Source: JBEATZ01 sp041178545
GTDB taxonomy: Bacteria > Planctomycetota > UBA1135 > UBA2386
DNA: 32,118 nucleotides
NCBI GenBank assembly: GCA_041178545.1
Contig: JBEGVB010000171.1
Span: forward strand, 1-32,118
Reading direction: 5' to 3'
The position numbers and the translations under genes were made by a program. Under the pieces are notes generated by a model. It saw only the letters and a program-made list of their open reading frames with translations, was not told the DNA's origin and ran no database searches. Below, piece by piece: positions 22,095 to 32,118 of the stretch. The first letter of the stretch is position 1. Each line of letters begins with the position of its first letter.

Positions 22095-22156
22095 CCTCCG
22101 ATCCGCCCGGAGAGCAACAGCCCCACCAGCCCGCGGTCAGACCCCACTTGCCTTCC

Positions 22157-22573
22157 ATGAGCGTCGAGAGCCTCAAGGAACTGGAAGACTTCTTCCGGAG
22201 CATGCGCCAGGCGTTCAACAGCCGGGACCTCAAGACCTACCGCTCCCACTTCTGGACCGACAAGCGGTTCCAGAACCTCGATGCCTCCGGCCGCCGCGAC
22301 CGCGGCTGGGGCGAGTTCGAGGAGGTCCTCGACCAGGAGTTCCGCTACCTCGACTCGGTGCGGCTGGAGCTGAAGGACCTCGACTTCCAGGTGTTCGAGG
22401 ACCAGTTCGCCACCGTGGTAGCCGGCTGGCGCCTCGTGCAGATGGACCCCGGTGGCCGCGAGATGGAGCAGGGCGGCCGCTGCACGTTCTCGATCTGCCG
22501 CATGGGTGACGACTGGAAGATCGTGGCGCAGCACTTCTCGCTGATGCCGACGGAAGACGCGCTCACCAAGTGA
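22157..22573 (+). CDS. NTF2-like (SnoaL/DUF4440-type) protein
   Basis: 138 residues, no signal peptide. The N-terminal helices (SLKELEDFFRSMRQAFNSRDLKTY) and the strands ending WKIVAQHFS, with VVAGWRLVQMD and CTFSICRMGDDW, match the cone-shaped NTF2-like fold used by SnoaL and DUF4440 proteins, usually as ligand-binding or small-enzyme dimers. No catalytic residue can be named. ATG 22157 is chosen over TTG 22148, which would add three residues; no clear Shine-Dalgarno is present. It starts 62 bases after the amidohydrolase operon on the same strand and could be its tenth cistron or a separate unit; a GC-rich hairpin follows its stop. Confidence 0.72.
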   Translation: MSVESLKELEDFFRSMRQAFNSRDLKTYRSHFWTDKRFQNLDASGRRDRGWGEFEEVLDQEFRYLDSVRLELKDLDFQVFEDQFATVVAGWRLVQMDPGGREMEQGGRCTFSICRMGDDWKIVAQHFSLMPTEDALTK

Positions 22574-22579
22574 GTTGGG

Positions 22580-22602
22580 GCCGGACGCCCAGGGTGTCCG
22601 GC
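22580..22602 (+). terminator. GC-rich hairpin after the NTF2-like gene
   Basis: GCCGGAC (22580-22586), 9-base loop, GTCCGGC (22596-22602), a perfect 7-bp stem starting seven bases after the stop at 22573. There is no T-run, so it is a weak or non-canonical terminator candidate, placed where the long operon could end. Confidence 0.4.
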
Positions 22603-22689
22603 AGCCTCGGGAAGTCGCCCGCCGGAGCCGCGGACACCACTTTGTGGGCCGTGCGCCACGGCGCGCTCCCGATGCCTGCGGCAGGGGGC

Positions 22690-22695
22690 TATAAA
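22690..22695 (+). promoter_or_regulatory. Possible -10 element upstream of icmF
   Basis: TATAAA, 26 bases before the icmF ATG, stands out in a very GC-rich region and matches five of six consensus positions. No good -35 hexamer lies 16-18 bases upstream. Confidence 0.3.
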
Positions 22696-22720
22696 CGGCT
22701 CCTTCCCTGCCTCGGACACC

Positions 22721-25700
22721 ATGGCGAGCCCCACCAGCACCTCACCTGCCCCCACGGTCGCGTCGCCCTACCAGTCGGTCCACAAGATCCGGCTGATCAC
22801 CGCGACCTCGCTGTTCGACGGCCACGACGCCTCGATCAACATCTTCCGCCGCATCGCCCAGTCGACGGGTGCAGAGGTGATCCACCTCGGCCACAACCGG
22901 TCGGTGCAGGAGATCGTGGATGCCGCGGTGCAGGAGGATGCGCAGGGCATTGCCGTCACGTCCTACCAGGGCGGCCACAACGAGTTCTTCCGCTACATGC
23001 ACGACATGCTGGTGGAGCGCGGGTGCGGCCACGTGCGCATCTTCGGCGGCGGCGGCGGCGTGATCCTGCCGCAGGAGATCGAGGCGCTGCACGCGCACGG
23101 CATCAGCCGCATCTACTCGCCTGACGACGGCAGGCGCATGGGCCTGCAGGGCATGATCGACGACATGCTGCAGCGTTGCGACTTCGCGACGGTGCGCAGG
23201 GGCGAGAAGCTGCCCGACCTCGACCGGCGCGACAGCCGCGCGGTCGCACGCGCCCTGACGCTGGTCGAGAACCACGGCGACGAGTTGCGCGCCGAGTTGG
23301 ACGCGCTCGCGCAGCGAACCGACCAGCCGATCGTGCTGGGCATCACCGGCACTGGCGGCGCGGGCAAGAGCTCGCTCATCGACGAACTGGTGCGCCGCTA
23401 CCTGCTCGACTTCCCCGACCACACGGTCGCGATCCTGTGCGTCGACCCGTCGCGCAAGAAGACCGGCGGCGCACTGCTCGGCGACCGCATCCGCATGAAC
23501 GCCATCGGCGACAAGCGCTGCTTCCTGCGCTCGATGGCCACCCGCCGCGCCAACCTGGCACTGTCCGAGGCCGTGCGCGACGGCCTGACGGTGCTCAAGG
23601 CAGCCGGCTACGACCTCGTCATCCTCGAGAGCTCGGGCATCGGCCAGTCGGACACGGAGATCACCGAGCACGCGGACGTGGCGCTCTACGTGATGACGCC
23701 GGAGTTCGGGGCGCAGAGCCAGCTCGAGAAGATCGACATGCTGGACTACGCGGACCTTGTTGCGATCAACAAGTTCGACCGCAAGGGCGCGCTCGACGCA
23801 CTCCGCGACGTGCGCAAGCAGTACCAGCGCAACCGCAAGCTGTTCGAGCAGGACGTCGGCACCATGCCCGTCCACGGCACCATGGCGTCGAGCTTCGACG
23901 ACCCGGGCACCAACCGCTTCTACAAGGCACTGGTGGCCAAGCTCGACAGCCTGCGTCCGGGCCGTTTCGCCTCCAAGCTCGCGCTGCGCGAGGGCGACCC
24001 GGAGCAGTCCCACATCATCCCCGTCGACCGCACGCGCTACCTGGCCGAGATCGTCCAGAACGCCCGCCGTCACGACCAGTGGACCAGGGACCAGGCGCAG
24101 GTGGCCGAGGTCGTGCAGCAGTTGCGCGGCACCCTCGCCACGCTGCCTGCCGACGCGAAGGCCGCGCGCGACGCGGTGCAGGGACAGCTGGACGCGTTCG
24201 AGGCGAAGCTGGACCCCGAGTGCCGCAAGGCGCTCGAGAACTGGGACGCGCTGCTCGCCAGCTACCAGGGCGAGCACCACGTGTTCAAGGTGCGCGACAA
24301 GGAGATCAAGGTCGCCAACCACACCGTGTCGCTGTCCGGCCTGCGCATCCCCAAGGTGGCGATGCCGCGGCTGCGCAGCTGGGGCGACCGGCTGCGTTGG
24401 CTGCTGCAGGAGAACGTGCCCGGCAGGTTCCCCTTCACCGCAGGCGTCTACCCGTTCAAGCGCACGCAGGAGGACCCGACCCGCATGTTCGCGGGCGAGG
24501 GCGGCCCTGAGCGCACCAACAAGCGCTTCCACTACCTCTCGGCGGGCCAGCCCGCCAAGCGCCTGTCGACGGCCTTCGACTCGGTCACGCTGTACGGCGA
24601 GGACCCGGCGCTGCGGCCCGACATCCACGGCAAGGTCGGCAACGCAGGCGTGTCCATCTGCACGCTCGACGACGCCAAGAGGTTGTACTCCGGCTTCGAC
24701 CTGTGCGACCCGGCCACCTCGGTGTCGATGACCATCAATGGCCCGGCGCCCATGATGCTCGCGTTCTTCCTCAACGCAGCCGTCGACCAGCAGTGCGAGC
24801 GCTGGCTTCGCGAGAACGGCAAGGCCGAGGAGGCCGAGCGCACCATCGAGCGCATCCACCGCGAGCGCGGCCTGCCGCGCCCGCGCTACCGCGCCGAGCT
24901 GCCCGCCGGCAACAACGGCCTCGGCACGCTGTTGCTGGGCGCGAGCGGCGACCAGGTGCTGCCGCCGGAGATCTACGAGCGCATCCGCCGCGAGACCCTG
25001 CAGGTGGTGCGCGGCACCGTGCAGGCCGACATCCTCAAGGAGGACCAGGCCCAGAACACCTGCATCTTCAGCACCGAGTTCGCCCTCCGCATGATGGGCG
25101 ACGTGCAGGCCTTCTTCACCGCCAACAAGGTGAGGAACTTCTACTCCGTCTCCATCAGCGGGTACCACATTGCCGAGGCCGGGGCCAACCCGATCACCCA
25201 GCTCGCGTTCACGCTCTCCAACGGCTTCACCTACGTGGAGTACTACCTGAGCCGCGGGCTGCACATCGACGACTTCGCCCCCAACCTCAGCTTCTTCTTC
25301 AGCAACGGCGTCGATCCCGAGTACTCCGTCATCGGCCGCGTCGCGCGGCGCATCTGGGCCAAGGCAATCCGCAACCTGTACGGCGGCAACGAGCGCAGCC
25401 AGATGCTCAAGTACCACATCCAGACCTCGGGCCGCTCGCTTCACGCGCAGGAGATCGCGTTCAACGACATCCGCACCACGCTGCAGGCGCTCTACGCCAT
25501 CTACGACAACTGCAACAGCCTGCACACCAACGCCTACGACGAGGCGATCACCACGCCCACCGAGGAGTCGGTGCGCCGGGCCATGGCCATCCAGCTCATC
25601 ATCAACAAGGAGCTGGGGCAGGCGAAGAACGAGAACCCGCTGCAGGGCAGCTTCCTCATGGAGGAACTCACCGACCTGGTCGAGGAGGCCGTGTACGCCG

Positions 25701-26110
25701 AGTTCCTGCGCCTCAACGAGCGCGGCGGCGTGCTGGGCGCGATGGAGACCATGTACCAGCGCGGCAGGATCCAGGAGGAGTCGCTGCACTACGAGATGCT
25801 CAAGTCCACGGGCGAGATGCCCATCGTGGGCGTGAACACCTTCCTCGGCACCGACGGCTCACCCATCCAGCAGGTGCAGGCCGTCATGCGCTCCGAGGAC
25901 GGGGAGAAGTCCGCCCAGATCGACGGCTTGCGCTCTTGCCACGCGCGCAACACCCAGGGCGCACCTGCTGCGCTCCACAACCTGCAGCAGGTGGCACTCG
26001 GCGGCGGCAACCTGTTTGCCTCCCTCATGGAGGCAGCCAAGTGCTGCTCGCTGGGCCAGATGTCCAACGCGCTGTACGCGGTCGGCGGCCAGTACCGGCG
26101 CAACATGTGA
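22721..26110 (+). CDS. icmF: Fused isobutyryl-CoA mutase (IcmF)
   Basis: 1129-residue cytoplasmic adenosylcobalamin enzyme interconverting isobutyryl-CoA and n-butyryl-CoA. Domain order is that of IcmF. The B12-binding domain (about 20-155) has the base-off motif SLFDGHDASIN (Asp33, His35). The MeaB-like G-domain (about 200-400) has Walker A GITGTGGAGKSS (207-218), ESSGIGQSD (303-311) and NKFD (350-353). A linker is followed by the substrate-binding TIM barrel (about 540-1129; TAGVYPFKR, DPTRMFAGEG, SVSISGYHIAEAGANP). Gln778 (EDQAQNTC) occupies the position that is Arg in methylmalonyl-CoA mutases, which fits an uncharged acyl group; Tyr577 is where many IcmF proteins have Phe. ATG 22721 has no Shine-Dalgarno. 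It lies near a classical mutase and MeaB, consistent with valine or fatty-acid metabolism. Confidence 0.95.
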   Translation: MASPTSTSPAPTVASPYQSVHKIRLITATSLFDGHDASINIFRRIAQSTGAEVIHLGHNRSVQEIVDAAVQEDAQGIAVTSYQGGHNEFFRYMHDMLVERGCGHVRIFGGGGGVILPQEIEALHAHGISRIYSPDDGRRMGLQGMIDDMLQRCDFATVRRGEKLPDLDRRDSRAVARALTLVENHGDELRAELDALAQRTDQPIVLGITGTGGAGKSSLIDELVRRYLLDFPDHTVAILCVDPSRKKTGGALLGDRIRMNAIGDKRCFLRSMATRRANLALSEAVRDGLTVLKAAGYDLVILESSGIGQSDTEITEHADVALYVMTPEFGAQSQLEKIDMLDYADLVAINKFDRKGALDALRDVRKQYQRNRKLFEQDVGTMPVHGTMASSFDDPGTNRFYKALVAKLDSLRPGRFASKLALREGDPEQSHIIPVDRTRYLAEIVQNARRHDQWTRDQAQVAEVVQQLRGTLATLPADAKAARDAVQGQLDAFEAKLDPECRKALENWDALLASYQGEHHVFKVRDKEIKVANHTVSLSGLRIPKVAMPRLRSWGDRLRWLLQENVPGRFPFTAGVYPFKRTQEDPTRMFAGEGGPERTNKRFHYLSAGQPAKRLSTAFDSVTLYGEDPALRPDIHGKVGNAGVSICTLDDAKRLYSGFDLCDPATSVSMTINGPAPMMLAFFLNAAVDQQCERWLRENGKAEEAERTIERIHRERGLPRPRYRAELPAGNNGLGTLLLGASGDQVLPPEIYERIRRETLQVVRGTVQADILKEDQAQNTCIFSTEFALRMMGDVQAFFTANKVRNFYSVSISGYHIAEAGANPITQLAFTLSNGFTYVEYYLSRGLHIDDFAPNLSFFFSNGVDPEYSVIGRVARRIWAKAIRNLYGGNERSQMLKYHIQTSGRSLHAQEIAFNDIRTTLQALYAIYDNCNSLHTNAYDEAITTPTEESVRRAMAIQLIINKELGQAKNENPLQGSFLMEELTDLVEEAVYAEFLRLNERGGVLGAMETMYQRGRIQEESLHYEMLKSTGEMPIVGVNTFLGTDGSPIQQVQAVMRSEDGEKSAQIDGLRSCHARNTQGAPAALHNLQQVALGGGNLFASLMEAAKCCSLGQMSNALYAVGGQYRRNM

Positions 26111-26115
26111 GGGCA

Positions 26116-26145
26116 GGGGAGCGGGCTCACGCAGGCTTGCTCCCC
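26116..26145. terminator. Hairpin between converging icmF and lipoprotein genes
   Basis: GGGGAGC (26116-26122) and GCTCCCC (26139-26145) form a perfect 7-bp stem with a 16-base loop in the 69-base gap between two converging genes. A second short stem, GCTGC/GCAGC (26157-26172), follows. Neither has a T-run; together they may act as a bidirectional terminator. Confidence 0.45.
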
Positions 26146-26179
26146 GACCCGCGTCAGCTGCTGCGACGCAGCCGGTGAC

Positions 26180-27169
26180 TCACTTGCCGCCTGCAGGCGC
26201 TGCAGGCTTGCGCAGCTGCCGGATCGCCTCGGGCTCCCTCGCCTCACGCTTGCGGAAGTCCTGGAAGGCCTGTTCCAGTTGCTCCTCGGTCATCGGCTGG
26301 ACCTTGCCTTCCTTGGCCTCGAGGTGGGCGAGCAGGTTGCCGTTGTACTCAGCGTCACGGCGGACCCAGAACGAACCGGTGCGAGCACCCTGGACGCCCA
26401 TGTACACGTCGGTGTGGCGCTCGTGGCGCACGAGGGCCAGCTGGTTGTCGAGCAGGGTCTGGATGCTCTTCTGCTGCGCCTCCCGCTCCTCGGCATCCGC
26501 CTCTCCGGCCGCGGCACCGACCGCGTGCACGAGGTCGCCGAGAAGGTCCTTGCGAATCTGCTCGTGTGCGGCTGGCGTGCACGGGACCCGGAAGCGGATG
26601 CCGACCCCGTCGATCGCCACGAAGTCCTCCTTCCGCTCCACGAACGTGGCCAGCAACTCCTCCATCTCGGGATCCAACCGGTCCTCTTCCCACGGCCGGC
26701 CCTGACGCAGCTCCTCGTTCACCCACGCCACGAACGCAGGCAGGCGTTGGATGCGCGCGAACTGGAGGAGACAGAGCCTGCCGTCAGCGTCGGTGAAGAA
26801 CCGGGCGGGCTCGACTTCGAGGTACTCGAGGAGTCGGTCGCGGATGCGCTCTGCGTCCTCCTGCCGCTCGGCGTTGTCCGAGGACTTGACCATCTGGGTC
26901 AGGTCCACGGGCTCCGTCCCGGGAACGAGGATCGCTGCGTGGTCGCGGCAGCGCAGGAGTTCCTCGAGTTCGCCGCAGACCTGGCCCTCCACCGGCACGG
27001 CAGGGACGCGGCGAGCACACACCCCACGGCTCAGCAGGCACAGGTCGATGCGGTCGATGGCCGGTTCGGCCACCGCGCGCACCTCGACCTCCTCGGCCTC
27101 GAGACAGCCAGCAAGGACGGAACACAGGGCTGCGAGGAGGAACGCGAGGACGGGACGCATCGGCTTCAT
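26180..27169 (-). CDS. Lipoprotein of unknown function
   Basis: 329 residues. A signal peptide with lipobox (LLAALCSVLAGC, Cys22) predicts a lipid anchor. I do not recognise a family. The mature part is acidic and mainly helical: a region with two further cysteine pairs near the N-terminus (LCLLSRGVCARR; VCGELEELLRC), then long charged helices (SSDNAERQEDAERIRDRL; QLEQAFQDFRKREAREPEAI) and a strand-like block ending GSFWVRRDAEYNGNLLAHL. The tail is Pro/Ala-rich. Start ATG 27169 overlaps the phosphoesterase stop in ATGA and has a Shine-Dalgarno-like GAGGTTGG seven bases or fewer upstream, so it is the second gene of a two-gene minus-strand operon. It may work with the phosphoesterase at the cell surface; that is inference from position. 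Confidence 0.7.
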   Translation of the reverse strand: MKPMRPVLAFLLAALCSVLAGCLEAEEVEVRAVAEPAIDRIDLCLLSRGVCARRVPAVPVEGQVCGELEELLRCRDHAAILVPGTEPVDLTQMVKSSDNAERQEDAERIRDRLLEYLEVEPARFFTDADGRLCLLQFARIQRLPAFVAWVNEELRQGRPWEEDRLDPEMEELLATFVERKEDFVAIDGVGIRFRVPCTPAAHEQIRKDLLGDLVHAVGAAAGEADAEEREAQQKSIQTLLDNQLALVRHERHTDVYMGVQGARTGSFWVRRDAEYNGNLLAHLEAKEGKVQPMTEEQLEQAFQDFRKREAREPEAIRQLRKPAAPAGGK

Positions 27170-28878
27170 TGGACCAACCTCAGGCGGACGGGGTTGCTCG
27201 CAAAGCGCGGCCCCGTCGGACCAGTTGCCACGTAGGCGTGGTACAGGGAAGCACCCTGGAACGGCAGCCAGGTGCCGTCTGGCACCACGAACGCGGCCGT
27301 GGCGCGACCCGATGGGTCGAGCACGCCGAATGCATCGGGGTAGGTGTCGCCGTTGGTCATGCCGAGGCTCGCAGCGAGCCACTCGTCCGCGGCCAGCGGC
27401 ACCTGGACACCGCCCATCTGGAACCCCGGGCCGGTGCCGAAGGAGCCCATCAGCAGGTAGGTGTGGCCCGCAAACGCAGCACCGGCCTGCAACTGGAACG
27501 ACTGGGTGCCGCCCGCCTTCACCGAGATCGTGGGCACGTCCCGCAGCAGCGTGCGTTGGACGCCCTTCTCGAGGGTGAAGCGGTCCAGCACGGCGCCGCT
27601 GAAGTCGACGAACGATGCATCGAGCCGGTTGCCGTCCACGTCGACGACGAGGGACCCCATGGTCGCGCGCGAGCGGTACATGGCAGGGTGGTCGAGCGGC
27701 GCGGGCGCCACCATGCCGGCGGAGCCCGCCACCACGTACACGGTGCCCTCGTGCGCTGCGTGCGGCAGCGTGGCCTTGGCGTAGGTGCCGTCGAGGGCCG
27801 CAGTGCCGTCGCCGCGGTCGAGCACCATGGACGGGAGGAGGGTCGTGGACGCGCCGGTGTGGCCGTCGAGCAGGAACGAGCGTTCGTAGCCGTGGCTGTG
27901 CCCGCACAGCACGAGGTCGACACCATGGGCCTCGAGGATCGGGACGAAGACCTCGCGCATGTCGTGCATGCGGCCGCCGCTGTCGGTGCGCCGGTCGGAG
28001 TCATGCGTGCCCTTGGTGTACGGCGGGTGGTGGAAGTAGACGACCACCCAGGGTGCCGTGGTGGCGGCGAGGTCCGCGGCAAGCCACTGCGCCATGGCAC
28101 CCGTGGCCGCACGGCTGGAGCCCTCGGAGTCGAGGCACACGAAGTGCACGTGGCCGTGGTCGAAGGAGTAGTGGGCCTCGGTGCCCGAGGGCACGCCGCC
28201 CGCCTCACCGTTGCGCGGCATCGTGAAGACGTCGAAGTAGGGACCCGACTGCAGCGGTGCCGAGGCACTCATCCCGTCGTGGTTGCCAAACGTGGACCAG
28301 ACGCAGGTGTTGCGGAAGAACTGCTGGAAGGGCGTGAAGAGCCCGGCCTGGTACTCCGCGTCCGTGCCCGTGTAGTAGGCATTGTCGCCGAGCAGCAGCA
28401 CGAGGTCTGCAGGCCGTGCGGCGGCGAACTGCGCGTACGCGTCGCGCACCATGGACTGGCCCACCCACGGCAGGCCTGCGTCCCCAAGCACCCAGAACCG
28501 CAGCGGTGCCACTGCACCCGGGGCGGGCAGCGTGCGGAAGGAGTGGTGCGCATCGTTGCCGGCGAGGATGCCGCCTGCGTCGCCCACCGCGTACCAGCGC
28601 TGCGTGGCTGGCGCGAGACCGCCCACCACCACCTCGTGCTCCGTGACCGGGGCCGGGTCGACATGGGCGAGTTGGAGGGCGCCGGGACCGGCACCGGTCC
28701 ACAGCCTCGTGTCGGTGGGCACGTCGGTACGCCAGCGCACCACCATGCTGCTGGACGTGGCGCCCTGCAGGTACGGCCCGCGGACCACGACCGGGCGTGC
28801 CTGCGCGGCGGCGGTCGCGAGCAAGCCGAGAACTGCTGCGCATGCGAGCGCGAGGGTACGGACCATGGACGCGACCAT
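27166..28878 (-). CDS. Secreted purple-acid-phosphatase-like metallophosphoesterase
   Basis: 570 residues with signal peptide TLALACAAVLGLLATAAAQA. Residues about 28-117 form a fibronectin-like N-domain typical of purple acid phosphatases (GPYLQGATSSSMVVRWRTD). The calcineurin-like catalytic domain follows with its metal motifs in order: LGDAG (Asp133), LLGDNAYY (Asp165, Tyr168 as the iron-bound tyrosine), FGNHD (Asn199, His200), YFHHPPY (His283) and CGHSHGYER (His327, His329). It should release phosphate from esters outside the cytoplasm. The C-terminal 125 residues are a separate beta-rich module (VKAGGTQSFQLQAG, HTYLLMGSFGTGPG, FASNPVRLRLVQ). ATG 28878 is chosen for its signal peptide; ATG 28866 is an alternative. 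It overlaps the lipoprotein gene by four bases and diverges from the mutase gene. Confidence 0.9.
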   Translation of the reverse strand: MVASMVRTLALACAAVLGLLATAAAQARPVVVRGPYLQGATSSSMVVRWRTDVPTDTRLWTGAGPGALQLAHVDPAPVTEHEVVVGGLAPATQRWYAVGDAGGILAGNDAHHSFRTLPAPGAVAPLRFWVLGDAGLPWVGQSMVRDAYAQFAAARPADLVLLLGDNAYYTGTDAEYQAGLFTPFQQFFRNTCVWSTFGNHDGMSASAPLQSGPYFDVFTMPRNGEAGGVPSGTEAHYSFDHGHVHFVCLDSEGSSRAATGAMAQWLAADLAATTAPWVVVYFHHPPYTKGTHDSDRRTDSGGRMHDMREVFVPILEAHGVDLVLCGHSHGYERSFLLDGHTGASTTLLPSMVLDRGDGTAALDGTYAKATLPHAAHEGTVYVVAGSAGMVAPAPLDHPAMYRSRATMGSLVVDVDGNRLDASFVDFSGAVLDRFTLEKGVQRTLLRDVPTISVKAGGTQSFQLQAGAAFAGHTYLLMGSFGTGPGFQMGGVQVPLAADEWLAASLGMTNGDTYPDAFGVLDPSGRATAAFVVPDGTWLPFQGASLYHAYVATGPTGPRFASNPVRLRLVQ

Positions 28879-28994
28879 TGGAGCACATCTCCACCCGCCG
28901 TGGACCGGGCTCTTCTGCGTGGTCCGAGGTGGACCGGAAACCCGGACCTCCACCGCGCCCCGGCCCCCGTGCGCGGGTAGATTGGCCGTGCGCG
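28879..28994. promoter_or_regulatory. Divergent intergenic region between phosphoesterase and mutase genes
   Basis: 116 bases between divergent starts, which should carry promoters both ways. I see no convincing -10/-35 pair; TAGATT at 28978-28983 is a possible -10 for the mutase gene, 11 bases before its ATG. No Shine-Dalgarno precedes ATG 28995. Confidence 0.3.
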
Positions 28995-31144
<2,150 letters not shown>

Positions 31145-31148
<4 letters not shown>

Positions 31149-32113
31149 GACCTGCTGCGCCCACTGTCGACGCGGTCCTGGCGGGCGACCGCCGCGCCCT
31201 CGCGCGCGCCATCACGCTCGTCGAGAGCCGGCTCGAGGCCGACCAGCAGGCTGCCGAGGAACTGCTGGCGGCGCTGCTCCCCCACAGCGGCAAGGCGCTG
31301 CGCATCGGCATCACCGGCGCACCCGGCGTCGGCAAGAGCACCTTCATCGAGACGCTGGGCACGAGGCTTTGTGACCGCGGCCACAAGGTGGCCGTACTGG
31401 CCGTCGACCCCAGCTCGGCCGTGAGCGGCGGCTCGATCCTCGGCGACAAGACGCGCATGGCCGAACTCGGCCGCCACCCCAACGCCTACATCCGCCCGAC
31501 GCCGGGCGGCGACGTGCTGGGCGGCGTCGCGGCGCACACGCGCGAGGCGATGCTCGTGTGCGAGGCAGCGGGTTTCGACACCGTGCTGGTCGAGACCATC
31601 GGCACCGGCCAGTCCGAGACCGCCGTGGCTGCCATGGTGGACGTGTTCCTGCTGCTGCTCTCGCCAGCCGCTGGCGACGAGCTGCAGGGCATCAAGCGCG
31701 GGGTGATGGAGCTCGCAGACGCCATCGTCGTGCACAAGGCAGACGGCGACCTGCTGCCTGCCGCCGAACGCGCCAAGCAACAGTGCCTCGTGGCCGTGCA
31801 CATCCTGCGCGGCGGCGACGTGCCGCCCGTGGTGCTCGCCTCCTCACAGACCGGCAGCGGCGTCGACGAGGCGTGGCAGGCCGTGCTGGCCCGGGTGGAA
31901 TCCTCCCGCCAGTCCGGCCGATTCGGCGCACGACGCGCCGAGCAGTCCGAGCACTGGCTGCACACGGCACTGCAGGAGGCCCTGCTGCGCAGGTTCGAGG
32001 CCGTGCCACAGGTCCAGGCGGCACTCCCGGGCCTCGTGGGTCGCGTGCGCGACGGCAGCCTCGTGCCGGCGGCCGCCGTGCGCCAGCTGCTGCGCCTCGG
32101 CGGCCTCGGCTGA
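31145..32113 (+). CDS. meaB: Methylmalonyl-CoA mutase-associated GTPase MeaB (ArgK family)
   Basis: 322-residue G3E-family GTPase that gates cofactor loading and protects methylmalonyl-CoA mutase. Walker A is GITGAPGVGKST (55-66), then AVLAVDPSSAVSGGSILGD, AYIRPTPGGDVLGGVA (switch region, where many homologues read SPS-x-GTLGG), VETIGTGQSETAV (149-161) and the base-recognition motif VVHKADGD, where His197 stands in place of the usual Asn of NKxD. The C-terminal dimerisation helices follow (HWLHTALQEALLRRFEAVPQ). GTG 31145 overlaps the mutase stop in GTGA, so the two are translationally coupled. The human homologue MMAA, as I recall it, also lacks Asn there, so the substitution need not abolish function. 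The gene ends five bases before the window edge. Confidence 0.94.
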
Positions 32114-32118
32114 GCAGG

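Overview
This 32 kb window is very GC-rich chromosomal DNA, densely coded, with strongly G/C-biased third positions and no mobile element, RNA gene or CRISPR array that I can see. The gene content suggests a Gram-negative, probably marine or deep-branching member of the Planctomycetota. The reasons are several Sec-type signal peptides and lipoboxes, a secreted protein joining HEAT-like, Sm-like and beta-propeller parts, a purple-acid-phosphatase-like protein with a C-terminal beta module of a kind I associate with that phylum, and promoter-proximal genes without Shine-Dalgarno sites. The phylum is an inference; no marker gene here settles it.

Layout. (1) 1-776: the N-terminal third of leucyl-tRNA synthetase on the minus strand, cut by the window edge. 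(2) 887-3718: a plus-strand chain in which successive genes overlap in GTGA: a gluzincin-like zinc peptidase, a D-Ala-D-Ala-ligase-like ATP-grasp enzyme, a small membrane protein and a Cys-rich secreted peptide. (3) 3830-4973: a lipoprotein with a heavy-metal-associated (HMA) domain and an outer-membrane beta-barrel candidate. With the Cys-rich peptide these look like a small metal-handling cassette. (4) 4995-8250, minus strand: the HEAT/propeller protein, a PmtA-like methyltransferase and a [2Fe-2S] ferredoxin whose third cluster cysteine is aspartate.

(5) 8454-22094 is the most striking region: nine consecutive plus-strand genes, all exported members of the amidohydrolase superfamily (imidazolonepropionase-like branch). 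One is a double-length fusion, giving ten domains. All eight junctions lie between a 4-base overlap and a 2-base gap. Only the sixth and seventh genes keep the full metal-ligand set (HxH, K, H, H, D). The other eight domains keep the fold signatures, including the C-terminal GS-x-x-x-GK-x-A-DL-type segment, but have lost most or all ligands. The reading frames are clean, so these look like selected pseudoenzymes, not decaying genes. I infer a periplasmic or surface assembly with two catalytic and seven non-catalytic chains; its substrate is unknown. An NTF2-like protein follows at 22157-22573.

(6) 22721-32113 is a coenzyme-B12 mutase region: a fused isobutyryl-CoA mutase (IcmF), a classical methylmalonyl-CoA mutase and its MeaB GTPase chaperone on the plus strand. 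A minus-strand pair (purple-acid-phosphatase-like phosphoesterase and a lipoprotein) sits between them. The mutases would feed branched-chain and odd-chain acyl-CoA into central metabolism.
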